DNA from: Methylobacterium durans
GTDB taxonomy: Bacteria > Pseudomonadota > Alphaproteobacteria > Rhizobiales > Beijerinckiaceae
DNA: 64,000 nucleotides
Assembly (NCBI RefSeq): GCF_003173715.1
Contig: NZ_CP029550.1
Span: forward strand, 1,426,001-1,490,000
Direction of reading: 5' to 3'
Part shown: piece after piece, positions 17,698 to 25,915 of the stretch
Numbering within the stretch: the stretch's first letter is position 1
Layout: the number at the start of each line of letters is the position of its first letter
Position numbers and translations under genes: made by a program
Notes under the pieces: model-generated
Told to the model about the DNA's origin: nothing
The model's input: the letters and a program-made list of their open reading frames with translations, nothing else
Database searches by the model: none

Positions 17698-18962
17698 ATG
17701 AAAATCTTCCTCGTCGCGATCGGCACGCACGGAGACGTGCTGCCGATCATCGCCCTCGCCAGCGCCCTGAAGGGCCGAGGCCACGCCGTCGCGCTGGCGG
17801 CGCCGGCGCCCTTCGCCCCCCTCGCCGAGCGCGCGGGCATCCCGTTCCACGGGCTCGGGACGGAGGCCGCGTTTGCCCGCTTCACAGCCGAGCCCGACCT
17901 GTGGCGGCCCTGGCGCGGGGTGGAGCCGCTGTTCTCCTACGTCTCCGACCTGACGGAGCCGACCTACCGCTGGCTCGCCGCCCAAGCGCGGCCGGAGGCC
18001 GGGATCGTCGTGGCCTCGACGCTGAGCCTCGGCGCGCGGGTGGCGCAGGAGCGGCTCGGGCTCAAGCTTGCGACCGTGCATGTGATGCCGTTCTTCATCG
18101 AGAGCCGGCTCGACGCCCCCGCCTGCCAGGCCTGCCGCTGCCGCGCGTCCTGCCCTCGCGCTTCCGGCACTGGGTCGGGCTCGGGGCGGACAAGTACGTG
18201 ATCGGCCCCGCCGCGCTGCCGCGCCTCAACGCCTTCCGCGCTGAGCTTGGCCTCGGGCCGGTGCGGCGCCTGCGCTACTGGTGGAATCTCGCGCCGCACC
18301 TGATCCTGATGTTTCCGGAGTGGTTCTCGCCGCCCCAGGCCGATTGGCCGGAGCAGGCCGTGCAGGTCGGCTTCCCGATCGCCGATCGTTTCGGCGACAC
18401 CGACCGGCTCGATCCAGACCTCGAAGCGTTTCTCGATGCGGGCGCGCCGCCCCTCGTCTTCACCTACGGCTCGGCGATGCGGCAGGGACGCGCCTTCTTC
18501 ACGACCGCGGTCGCCCTGTGCCGCCGCCTGGGCCGGCGCGGCGTGCTGCTGGCGCCGCAGGGCGGTCAGGCGCCGGCTGACCTGCCGCCCGAGATCCTTC
18601 ACCGGCCCTACGCCCCCTTGAGCGCGCTGCTGCCGCGCGCGGCCGCGCTCGTCCATCACGGCGGCATCGGCACCGTGGCGCAGGCTCTGGCCGCCGGCGT
18701 GCCGCAAATGATCGTGCCGGTGGCCTTCGACCATTTCGACGAGGGCTCGCGCGTGCGGCGCCTCGGTCTCGGCACGGTGATGAGCCAGCGTGCCTTCACG
18801 CCGTCCCGGGCGGCGCGGCGCTTGGCGAGGCTCCTCGCGTCCGACACGGCCGCGCAGGCCTGTGCCGAGGCGAGGCGGCGGATGGCGGGCGAGGACGGCG
18901 TCTTGCACGCCTGCGTGGCGATCGAGCGGATTGGCGAGACGTCCGGGTCAGCCTCGGCGTAG
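17698..18962 (+). pseudogene. UGT-type glycosyltransferase, single frameshift
   Basis: The parts read as a GT-B nucleotide-sugar transferase of the MurG/UGT superfamily, about 421 residues. The N-terminus MKIFLVAIGTHGDVLPIIAL is the acceptor-domain start (GTxGDV motif). The donor domain has VFTYGSAMRQGRAF, then HHGGIGTVAQALAAGVPQMI and PVAFDHFDEGSRVRRLGLGT. The frame breaks in the C-run at 18116-18120. One more C restores ESRLDAPRLPGLPLPRVLPS with no other change, so this may be sequencing error rather than decay. The substrate is not predictable; relatives act on sterols, flavonoids or rhamnolipid-type lipids. Standing alone, it has no operon partner. Confidence 0.8.
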
Positions 18963-19121
18963 CGCCACTGCGGCCGCGCACAAGGGCAGTTCCATGAGCC
19001 CAATCTGACGCGCGTGAAGGTGCAGGGACATCGCGTAAGGCGCGTTTATGGAATGCGGTAGCTTCCTGAGCCGAACAGGAGGCTGTTGTCGTTCAGACGC
19101 GGTGCTCCATAACAGGCCTCC

Positions 19122-19322
19122 ATGAAAACCGCAGCAGAATATAGAAAACACGCCAAAGAATGCCGGGCCCTCGCCAAGCAGATGCCCGAGGGGGAGCAGC
19201 GCAACCAGCTTCTGGAGATGGCCCGGACCTGGGACATTCTGGGCTTGGAGCGGGAGAGGCTGGTCCGCATCCATCCCGAACTCGACACGTCCAAATCCTC
19301 GGCCCAAAGCCCCCCGAAATAG
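19122..19322 (+). CDS. Small conserved helical protein
   Basis: A 66-residue protein, MKTAAEYRKHAKECRALAKQ, then LLEMARTWDILGLERERLVR. The pattern (AxxYRxxAxECRxLA ... L-LEMAxxWxxLA) belongs to a small family widespread in Rhizobiales with no assigned function. It is probably a two-helix cytoplasmic protein. The ATG at 19122 follows CAGGCCTCC. Confidence 0.78.
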   Translation: MKTAAEYRKHAKECRALAKQMPEGEQRNQLLEMARTWDILGLERERLVRIHPELDTSKSSAQSPPK

Positions 19323-19965
19323 CGGCTGGCAGGCGGGTATGCGCACGATTTATCGCGCTGGGGCTTCGGACGGCGATAGCCCAGCAGGGCACCCGGTAGA
19401 GGGCGCCCATTGCCCAGGCAACTCGGTTGTGCAAAATTGATCTTGCGATGCGGCGGAGACTTCTGCCGTGTTCGCAGCGGGCTGGGCGGTAGAGAGGGGC
19501 TGTCGTCTGGCCCGTTCGCACGCTTTAACTTGCATTAGTGCCTATGAGGCGTTCTATTCCGGCGCCCCGGCACATGCTGGTGTGCGGCCGCCGATGGGTG
19601 ACGGCTCCCCCTCAACCGATTGCCCGCCGGCGGTCCGAGCGTCAAACTGAAGGCGCCGGCCGCGCCCCCGTTCGGAGGGGCCGCCGGCATTCGGTGTTCC
19701 GCGCTATCACCGAATGGGTGAGCCCCCTGTGCGCTCAGCAGACTGCCCAGGATCCTAGGGAAAAGGACAGCGGTGTCTTTCACCTCGAAGGCGCCGACCG
19801 CAGGCCATAGCTCGCAACAGCCATTCGCCAACTGGGCGTTATGGAAGCTTTGGTTCTCAGCGGACGTTCAAAGCTGCTGCGCTGCGCGAGTAGAGCCTGC
19901 CTGTTAACTCACGTCCCCTACCATCTGCCGCCGCAACGCCAGGGAAGGCCGGCGACAGGTTTATC
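19323..19965. other. Intergenic region with an extended repeat
   Basis: No supported gene. 19620-19855 matches 31690-31885 in the same orientation, including a hairpin repeat and a closing tag GCCATTCGCC...CTGGGCGTTATGGAAGC. Both copies end near a TadG-like gene: upstream of the one at 19966, and downstream of the one at 31910. Confidence 0.55.
19653..19717 (-). repeat. GCCGGC hairpin repeat, copy 4 (inverted)
   Basis: The reverse complement reads CCATTCGGTGATAGCG, ACACCGAATGCCGGCGGC, then GGGCGCGGCCGGC, matching the plus-strand copies. Confidence 0.65.
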
Positions 19966-21393
19966 ATGATGCTGTGCAGCAGGCTGAACAAAAGGGTTCG
20001 TTGTCGAGCGACACTGCAGCCCATACCTCGTGTCGGAAAGCAGTTCACGAATGATCGCCGCGGAGCCGTCGCCGTCATCTTCGGGTTGAGCGCCACCGTG
20101 CTGCTCGGCATGGCGGGCGGCGCCAGCGACTACGCACGGCTCGTTCACCGTCGCACCCAGCTACAGAGCGCCGTCGATGCCGGAACGCTGGCCGGCGGCA
20201 ACGCCCTGAAGCTCGCAGCCTCGAACCCCGCCAGCATCGCTGGCCTCACCGAGCAGACCATCCGCGACGCCGCCCAGGCCTCCGCAAGTCAGCCGTTGAC
20301 GGTCAAGGTCACGGTCGCCGACGACAAGACCAGCGTCTTCGCGCGGGCCGAGGAGACGATCCGGTTCACCTTCGGTGCGTTTGTGGGCATCCGCTCCACC
20401 ACCGTTGCGGCGCAGGCTCGCGCCAACGTGGTCGGCCGCATGAGGCTGTGCATGCTGACGCTCGATCCCGGCGCGCCCGGCACCTTCGCGCTGCAGAAGA
20501 ATGCCCAGGTCACGGCCAACAGCTGCTCGCTGTACTCGAACTCCAAGAACACCAAGGGCATGGTCGGCAAGGACAATGCCTTGGCTCGCGCCGACATCAT
20601 CTGCTCGGCCGGCGGCTTCGACGGAGCGAAGGCCAACTTCGCGCCCAACCCGCAGACCGACTGTCCTGCTATCGAGGATCCGCTCAAGAACACCGGCCAG
20701 CCCAGCCTCGGCGACTGCGTGCAATTGCCCGCCTCCGCGCGCAAGGACGGCAAGCTCCGCCTCGGCGAGAACAAGGTCGACACGACCTTCACCCTGGAGC
20801 CGGGCACCTATTGCGGCGGCCTGCAGATCGCCGGCTCGGCGGTCGCGACGCTGAAGGCCGGCATCTACGTCATGAAGAACGGACCGCTGATCGTGAAGGA
20901 CAACGCCACCCTGTCGGGCGTGGACGTCGGCTTCTTCTTCACCGGCGACAAGGGCGGCCTGCTCTTCGACAAGAAGACCACCATCAGCCTCGCGGCACCG
21001 ACCACGGGTGTGATGGCGGGTCTGCTGATGTCGGAGCAGCGGTCGGTCAACTCACCGCTCGACCCGGTTCTGGAAGCGACTGACATCATCTCGGGCAATT
21101 CCATCCCGCCGACACCGCCGCCGCTTGGCATCACGAAGCCGATGCGGACCTACCGCATCATCAGCGACAACGCGCGGACGATGCTCGGCACGATCTACCT
21201 GCCGGCCGGACGGCTGGTGATCGACGCGAGCCGGCCGGTCGCGGATCAGTCCGCCTACACCGTCATCGTCGCGCAGCAGGTCAACCTCTACGAGGGGCCG
21301 AACCTCTATCTCAACGCGAACTACGACGCCACGAGCGTTCCCGTGCCGAAGGGCGTCGGCCCCCTCTCCGGCAAGCTCATGCTGACCCAATGA
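19966..21393 (+). CDS. TadG-like protein with N-terminal Tad/pilus segment
   Basis: A 475-residue protein. After a 30-residue basic leader comes the Tad motif NDRRGAVAVIFGLSATVLLG and MAGGASDYARLVHRRTQLQSAVDAGTLAGG (residues about 30-80): one membrane helix followed by the conserved D-x-A...Q-x-AxDAAxLAG region. The remainder is extracellular and beta-rich with paired cysteines, as in DUF2134-type TadG-like proteins of Rhizobiales. Tandem ATGs at 19966 and 19969 are possible. A TadE-like gene follows on the same strand. No tadA/B/C or cpa genes are in the window. 31910-33160 is a distant relative. Confidence 0.8.
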   Translation: MMLCSRLNKRVRCRATLQPIPRVGKQFTNDRRGAVAVIFGLSATVLLGMAGGASDYARLVHRRTQLQSAVDAGTLAGGNALKLAASNPASIAGLTEQTIRDAAQASASQPLTVKVTVADDKTSVFARAEETIRFTFGAFVGIRSTTVAAQARANVVGRMRLCMLTLDPGAPGTFALQKNAQVTANSCSLYSNSKNTKGMVGKDNALARADIICSAGGFDGAKANFAPNPQTDCPAIEDPLKNTGQPSLGDCVQLPASARKDGKLRLGENKVDTTFTLEPGTYCGGLQIAGSAVATLKAGIYVMKNGPLIVKDNATLSGVDVGFFFTGDKGGLLFDKKTTISLAAPTTGVMAGLLMSEQRSVNSPLDPVLEATDIISGNSIPPTPPPLGITKPMRTYRIISDNARTMLGTIYLPAGRLVIDASRPVADQSAYTVIVAQQVNLYEGPNLYLNANYDATSVPVPKGVGPLSGKLMLTQ

Positions 21394-21432
21394 GTGCGGG
21401 CGGTGTCTAGCTCCAGCGGCAGGCTCGTTGGC

Positions 21433-21999
21433 ATGGCCAGAACTGCATTGCGGTCTCTGGCGAGGGCTCCACTCGCCTCAGACTGCCGCGGAGCTTCGGC
21501 CGTCGAGTTCTCGCTCATTGCCCTCCCCTTCTTGGCGCTGCTCGGCGTGATCCTTGAGGCGGGCTTCGTCTTCCTCTCGCAGCAGACGCTCGACATCGCG
21601 GTTGATCGGGCTGCCCGTGTTCTGCGCACGAGCGAGTTCCAAGACGCGGCAGACGGCTCCCAGCCGGGCGAGCGGCTGCGCCGGCTCATGTGCGGCAGCC
21701 GAGTGGTGTTCTTCCGCTGCGACGAGGTGCGGCTGGACGTGACCCGCGCTGGCAGCTTCAGCGGGAACCAGATCCCACCGGCCTACGACAGCAAGAAGCA
21801 GGACTTCGTGATCAGCTTCGGCACCCGCTTCGAGTGCCCAGAAGGGAATGATGTCGTGGCCGTGCGAGCGGCTGTGTCCATCCTTCGACCCTTCAGCTTC
21901 CTGAACGTTGACGGTCAAGCCATGGCCGGTGGTCGGCAGCTGCTGACCACAACCGCGATCTTCCGAGCCGAACCGTACTCCGGCAAATCGTGCGTGTAG
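21433..21999 (+). CDS. TadE-like pilus assembly protein
   Basis: A 188-residue membrane-anchored pseudopilin-like protein. The diagnostic motif CRGASAVEFSLIALPFLALL (residues about 17-36), with conserved Glu after AV, leads into one membrane helix and then QQTLDIAVDRAARVLRT. The distal part is probably periplasmic, with paired cysteines. I choose ATG 21433; a GTG at 21394, directly after the upstream stop, is also open. Probably co-transcribed with the TadG-like gene before it. Confidence 0.82.
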   Translation: MARTALRSLARAPLASDCRGASAVEFSLIALPFLALLGVILEAGFVFLSQQTLDIAVDRAARVLRTSEFQDAADGSQPGERLRRLMCGSRVVFFRCDEVRLDVTRAGSFSGNQIPPAYDSKKQDFVISFGTRFECPEGNDVVAVRAAVSILRPFSFLNVDGQAMAGGRQLLTTTAIFRAEPYSGKSCV

Positions 22000-22072
22000 C
22001 GAGAGCCTCCTGGCTGTGCGCAAGGCAGCGTAGATGTCGCGCAATGGGCGTTATGGCATCTCGCCAGGAAAC

Positions 22073-22312
22073 CTACCGGATCAGCCAGAGCCCTGCGTAG
22101 TTGAGGGATGCCGCGTAGACGGGATGGCTCTCCTCGTTTGTGACCACCACAATCGCGCGCTGATCCCCACCGTAGGGGATCTTCTCTCGCGCAAGGTCGG
22201 GCAGGAGCCGCTGAGCCGTCTTGCGCACCTCTTCGAGGGTGGCGAGGTCCGTGCCGGTGTCGTCCCGCTGCACCTTGCGGTCGATGTGAACGTCGAAGAA
22301 GTAGCGCGGCAC
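22073..22312 (-). CDS. DUF6894 family protein, in operon with a Crp/Fnr regulator
   Basis: A 79-residue member: (GTG) M-PRYFFDVHIDRKVQRDDTG, helix VRKTAQRLLPDLAREKIPYG and strand VVVTNEESHPVYAASLNYAG. It starts nine bases after the stop of the Crp/Fnr gene on the same strand, so the two are almost certainly one transcript. This is the only DUF6894 gene here with an informative neighbour, suggesting a regulated, perhaps stress-related role. Molecular function is unknown. Confidence 0.85.
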   Translation of the reverse strand: MPRYFFDVHIDRKVQRDDTGTDLATLEEVRKTAQRLLPDLAREKIPYGGDQRAIVVVTNEESHPVYAASLNYAGLWLIR

Positions 22313-22321
22313 AGCTCGCTC

Positions 22322-23038
22322 TCACGGAACCCGCAGGTACGTTGGGTCGAACTCCGCAAGGCGCTCCAGAGCCGGCCGATCCAGCAGGCTCAATCGCCCC
22401 CTATGCCAGCGGACGAGGTTCTGGCCGCGCAGCGCTTGCAGCGTGCGATTGACGTGCACATTCGTCATGCCGGTCAGCTCAGACAGCTCCATCTGCGTCA
22501 GGGGCAGACTGTACCCATCTTCCTCCGCCAACCCGACCGCCTGCAGCCGCTCCTGTAGCTCGCAGAACAGATGGGCAAGGCGTTGCAGAGCCGTGCGCTG
22601 GCCGAGGCTCAGCACCCGCTCGCTGTCGATGGCTTTCTGATACAGGAGCTGGTGGAGCAGCGCCCGCGCAAGCTCAGGCTCCTGCCGCAGTGGATCGGCG
22701 ACCTGTTCAAGGGGGATCTCCCCGAAGACGCAGCGGGTCAGCGCTGTGATCCCGCTGTCCGCCCAGCCGCGCAGAACGGCTTCAAGATCGCACATGTCGC
22801 CCGGCACTAGGATGGCGGTGATCTGCCGCCGGCCGTTCATCAGCGTGCGATGGCGGCAGGTGTAGCCGGACAGGAGAATATGGGCGACCTGAGGCGCTTC
22901 GCCCTGCAGGATGAGGTTTTGATCTGGATCCAGGGCTCGCTCACGCACGACGGCCCGGAGAACCGGGCGAGCAGCCTGCCGCGCCAAAAGCGCTGATGAT
23001 CCTGAACTCTGGCCCACGAACATGACGGGCTTGCCCAC
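22322..23038 (-). CDS. Crp/Fnr-family transcriptional regulator
   Basis: A 238-residue regulator. The cyclic-nucleotide-binding-type beta-roll (about residues 30-135) includes LDPDQNLILQGEAPQVAHIL and ITAILVPGDMCDLEAVL. A dimerisation helix follows, then a C-terminal winged HTH (about 175-225: LTQMELSELTGMTNVHVNRT, LQALRGQNLVRWHRGRLSLL). No N-terminal FNR cysteines are visible, so oxygen sensing by an iron-sulfur cluster is unlikely. A GTG at 23038 overlaps GAGGAGG; an ATG five codons later is the alternative. It may control the DUF6894 gene behind it. Confidence 0.88.
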   Translation of the reverse strand: MGKPVMFVGQSSGSSALLARQAARPVLRAVVRERALDPDQNLILQGEAPQVAHILLSGYTCRHRTLMNGRRQITAILVPGDMCDLEAVLRGWADSGITALTRCVFGEIPLEQVADPLRQEPELARALLHQLLYQKAIDSERVLSLGQRTALQRLAHLFCELQERLQAVGLAEEDGYSLPLTQMELSELTGMTNVHVNRTLQALRGQNLVRWHRGRLSLLDRPALERLAEFDPTYLRVP

Positions 23039-23215
23039 CTCCTCAGGCCCATCAACGCGGACAGCTAACCCAGGTTACAACTGCTCCGATTGCGTTCGGT
23101 TGCGAACAATCGAGTTGCGGCCGAAGGCACTTTAGACGAGCGGCTTGGGACGCGGGCGCGCTCCAAATCTAAGACCGTTCCGGAACAATCATGCGCCCCG
23201 TGCATGGTCCAGCTC

Positions 23216-23241
23216 GTCCGTTGGGGTATACTCCAGCGGAC
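23216..23241. repeat. GTATAC-type palindrome, copy b (best conserved)
   Basis: GTCCGTTGGG, GTATAC and TCCAGCGGAC form a near-perfect 26-bp palindrome. The 50 bases before it (AAGACCGTTCCGGAACAATC...) match those before copy c at 38008-38053. Confidence 0.7.
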
Positions 23242-23293
23242 CGAACGCGGCATGCGCGAGATGCATGCTTGTCCCAGTAGAGGTCTTGGGAAG

Positions 23294-23518
23294 CTACTGC
23301 GCAACTGCTGCCAGGGAGACGCCCAACTCGGCCTTGCATCCCTCGATCGGTACGTCTGCCGGGAGGGACGCGACCATCAGGGCAAGAACCAGGATGAGCG
23401 CGACGCCCGCCAGCACGCCGGTCACAGGCTCATGATGGCGCCGCAAGGCGTGGATGAGCGCGCAGCCGAGGGTGAACGCCGCCGCCTGAGCGACGGGGAG
23501 AGCGAGCGGGACAGCCAT
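23294..23518 (-). CDS. Small membrane protein, paralogue of 10412-10636
   Basis: A 74-residue protein with two membrane helices (AAAFTLGCALIHAL, about residues 11-25, and GVLAGVALILVLALMVASLP, about 34-53) separated by RRHHEPVT. It aligns over its full length with the gene at 10412 and is intact. Third in transcription order in duplicated block B. Function is unknown. Confidence 0.7.
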   Translation of the reverse strand: MAVPLALPVAQAAAFTLGCALIHALRRHHEPVTGVLAGVALILVLALMVASLPADVPIEGCKAELGVSLAAVAQ

Positions 23519-23606
23519 GGCACCAGCAGAACCACGAAGGCCCCATGGTGTTCCTGCGGCCCGTTAGCGACCCCGTCCCTCGGGGCGCCGCGATGACGGC
23601 GAACCG

Positions 23607-23774
23607 TTACGGGCAGACGGCGAACGGGACGCAGTGATCCGCTGTTGCGCCATCGGCCTGTGCAGCGGCAGGAGCAACCGCCGCGTGCGAGGCTGGCGGG
23701 CTGGTCAGCACGACGGACCAGAACGCGGCTGTCGCAAGGGCAAAGGCAGCCGCAACCATCGCGAGCTTGGACAT
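23607..23774 (-). CDS. Small secreted protein (55 residues)
   Basis: MSKLAMVAAAFALATAAFWS is a signal or anchor helix. The short mature part (SPPASHAAVAPAAAQADGAT) ends CVPFAVCP, with two cysteines five residues apart. GGGAGGTGA directly upstream of the ATG at 23774 is close to a perfect ribosome binding site. The N-terminal layout (helix, then FWxxxLTxPPAS) resembles the 57-residue protein of the same block, so the two probably arose by tandem duplication. A broken copy is at 10760-10870. Confidence 0.72.
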   Translation of the reverse strand: MSKLAMVAAAFALATAAFWSVVLTSPPASHAAVAPAAAQADGATADHCVPFAVCP

Positions 23775-23832
23775 AGCTCACCTCCCTGAACGGTGGCACT
23801 GAGTATCGAAGTTGCTGGGTGGAGACGGCGGC

Positions 23833-23970
23833 CTAGAACGCGTCGTAACGCTCGCCGGCTCCGGGATTGGCCTTGATCGTCATCGCTTGGATATCGTGTG
23901 GCGCGTAGTGAGCCGCCTTCGAGGCTGGCGGGTCGGTCAGCATGGTGGCCCAGAACGCGCCCTCGCGCAT
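23833..23970 (-). CDS. Truncated relative of the 57-residue secreted protein
   Basis: The 45-residue frame starts MREGAFWATMLTDPPASKAA and ends GERYDAF. Compared with 10871-11044 it lacks 12 residues of the hydrophobic N-terminal segment, an in-frame 36-base loss. The ribosome binding site and C-terminal half (DIQAMTIKANPGAGERYDAF) are preserved. Without the helix, export is doubtful, so this is either a decaying gene or a cytoplasmic variant. Confidence 0.5.
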   Translation of the reverse strand: MREGAFWATMLTDPPASKAAHYAPHDIQAMTIKANPGAGERYDAF

Positions 23971-24016
23971 CTGTCGCTCCCCTGTCGGAGGAAGTGACAG
24001 ATTAAGCAAGCCCGCC

Positions 24017-24039
24017 TTATTGTCATGATCAAATATTAG
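24017..24039. promoter_or_regulatory. Identical 23-bp conserved element upstream of duplicated block B
   Basis: The same 23 bases as 11091-11113, at the same distance from the first gene of the block. The flanking DNA is less conserved. Confidence 0.5.
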
Positions 24040-24245
24040 TCTCATTGTGACTCGTCTATGTTTCAACAAGTACAAAGAGACAGCTATCCTAGATTGCGGT
24101 GGGCGCAATTTGTTATTGGTCTCGGCATCCTAGAGTGTGGCGTACGATTTCTACGGGCTGCTCTACGTTTAGGCGCATAGGCGGCTGCACCCATCGTGGG
24201 ACTATAAATTTTGGCTCCCGCCCCGACGTCCGCTGGGAGCGTGAT

Positions 24246-24271
24246 GTCCGCTGAAGCATACCCCAGCGGGC
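24246..24271. repeat. GTATAC-type palindrome, copy f (inverted)
   Basis: On the minus strand: GCCCGCTGGG, GTATGC, then TTCAGCGGAC. It marks the outer end of duplicated block B. Confidence 0.65.
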
Positions 24272-24296
24272 AGGATAAAAGTCCAACAGGCCAAGA

Positions 24297-24420
24297 AAAG
24301 CCCGCCGCGGAAAGGGGAACCGGGCGGGCTGAAGCAGTTGGAGGTAATACGCCCGGCTGGCTGTGGAACCTACCGAACGCCTCTTGCTAGCACGCACCAA
24401 AGCCAGATTGCCGATCACGC
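24297..24420 (-). ncRNA. Candidate small RNA ending in a terminator hairpin
   Basis: On the minus strand the segment ends in AGCCCGCC / GGCGGGCT (24323-24330 with 24299-24306) followed by TTTTCTT, a good terminator. Just before it lies a single-stranded-looking GTATTACCTCCAACTGC. An exposed CCUCC next to a terminator is typical of alphaproteobacterial small RNAs that pair with ribosome binding sites. No protein-coding frame explains the terminator. The 5' end is a guess and I cannot assign a named family. Confidence 0.35.
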
Positions 24421-24541
24421 GCGATCACAACCTCGTGACGGGCGGATTAAAGGCAGTTCGCGTTCGTAAAAGCAGTCTGGATCGCAAGTAGGCTGCTGGC
24501 AGCAGAGTGTTGGCAGCCTTCGAGCATTGCGGAGCCTGTAG

Positions 24542-24826
24542 ATGTCCACACGCGCCGAGATCGATGCCTACCTGGCCGAAGGTGCCAGCCTCATCCGCCA
24601 GGAATGCGTGAGCCGGCTGCACAAGGCCGGTGCCTGCGAGGGGCACCGGCTGATGGCGACAACGACCCTGATGGCGATGGAGCGCATCCAATTTCGGCTG
24701 ACGGCCTACCGTGACCGTCTAGCGGCTGAGACGGCTCTTGCCCCTGCTCCCCCTCCGGTGCCGGAGAAGCGGCGCTGGTGGCCTGTCCTGAGCCGCAGGC
24801 GAGACTACAGGCCCGCCCATCCCTGA
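24542..24826 (+). CDS. Small hypothetical protein
   Basis: A 94-residue protein: MSTRAEIDAYLAEGASLIRQ, a helical core (LMATTTLMAMERIQFRLTAY), then a proline-rich linker (APAPPPVPEKRRWWPVL) and a basic tail. GGAG seven bases before the ATG supports the start. No membrane segment, no recognised family. Confidence 0.65.
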   Translation: MSTRAEIDAYLAEGASLIRQECVSRLHKAGACEGHRLMATTTLMAMERIQFRLTAYRDRLAAETALAPAPPPVPEKRRWWPVLSRRRDYRPAHP

Positions 24827-24891
24827 CGAGCCAACCTGACTTTCCATACCGGCGCTTATGCGAGTAGGCGGGTCTCGCGCGGCAACGCGCC

Positions 24892-25107
24892 TTACCTCAG
24901 CCTCGCGGCTCGCATGTAGTCCTCAGCCCCCGCCTGAGCACGCAGCCGGATGGCCTGCACGCGATGGTGCCGGGCTTGGTCGAGGAGCCCATCTGCGGCC
25001 TCCAACTGGTCTTCCTGCCGGTGAGCGTGAGCCGCCGCGGCGAGTTCGTCCGCCATCACCTCGGCAAGCGAGGCGGCTACGATGCGATTTGCGCGCAGGA
25101 GCTTCAC
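24892..25107 (-). CDS. Small helical protein, paralogue of 8038-8262
   Basis: A 71-residue frame from a GTG at 25107: VKLLRANRIVAASLAEVMAD, then ELAAAAHAHRQEDQLEAADG and LLDQARHHRVQAIRLRAQAG. It aligns with the gene at 8038-8262. GAGG five bases upstream of the GTG decides against a start 16 codons earlier. Function is unknown. Confidence 0.6.
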   Translation of the reverse strand: MKLLRANRIVAASLAEVMADELAAAAHAHRQEDQLEAADGLLDQARHHRVQAIRLRAQAGAEDYMRAARLR

Positions 25108-25915
25108 AGGAACCTCAAGGATCAGGAGCCACGGGCATCCGCAGCTTCCGGGCATCCATGGCTCCGCGGCTGTGCGATTGCCGTGATGGACGTCACACCC
25201 TAGGCAGGGACTTGGTCCGTTTTGAGTGCTCTGAAAGGCGGCGGTCTGTTTTGAACGGTCAAGCGGTGCTTTTCAGACCAGCCTCCGGCCGGTCTGAAAC
25301 GGGCATACGAGGAGGAACCGCGACTGTCGGTTCGTTATGGGTGCGCCTTTAGCAGACTGCCATTCACGGCTGCTTGCGACTCAACGCAGCCGTACACGGG
25401 CGAATGCACAATTCCTGGAAGCGGACGTACCACCGCCGCTCCCTCATGGCGAAGCGCAATATCGCCGTCCAGCAAGCGTTTGCGTGTCCCCAAAACGACG
25501 GAGACATAAGCCCAAGCGAAAGGTCCACCTGTTCAACGGGTCGACCCTCGGGCGTCGCTGTTCGGGCAGGCGCTCATCCGCTAGCGCCGGGTCCCTGCCA
25601 AGCCTTCGCCGCCGGCCCGTCACCCGTGAGTGAAAGCCCCAGGACGCCTCTCCACAGAAGCGGCCACGCTCTCCTTCCGGTCCTGCAGGTCGCCCACGAT
25701 TCGTTTGCCACCGGCGAGGCATCCAACCCTGCGGTGGTGCGGGAATTCAGGTGATCGGATTACTTGGCGGCATCCCTGACCGCCTGCTTGAGGTCCTGGG
25801 TCCAATCCGCCTCGCCGGATGCCCGTCCGAGCATGTCTGCGGCGTTTGACGGAACTGGTTTGGCTGGGAGGTCCCGGACCTTTCGCAGGCCCGATCCTTA
25901 TCGGCGGACCCTCGT
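25108..25915. other. Intergenic region with a repeat, a hairpin and a possible gene tail
   Basis: No complete gene. 25213-25279 repeats 11422-11478. A perfect hairpin follows (TTTCAGACC 25271-25279 / GGTCTGAAA 25291-25299). On the minus strand, 25760-25899 reads as a start-less frame with SGEADWTQDLKQAVRDAAK-stop, probably the end of a lost gene. Confidence 0.45.

Larger units (their letters stand above)
23294..24275 (-). repeat. Duplicated small-gene block, copy B
   Basis: It matches 10412-11400. It retains the intact 55-residue gene that is broken in copy A, but its 45-residue gene has lost the N-terminal helix that copy A keeps. Confidence 0.75.
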
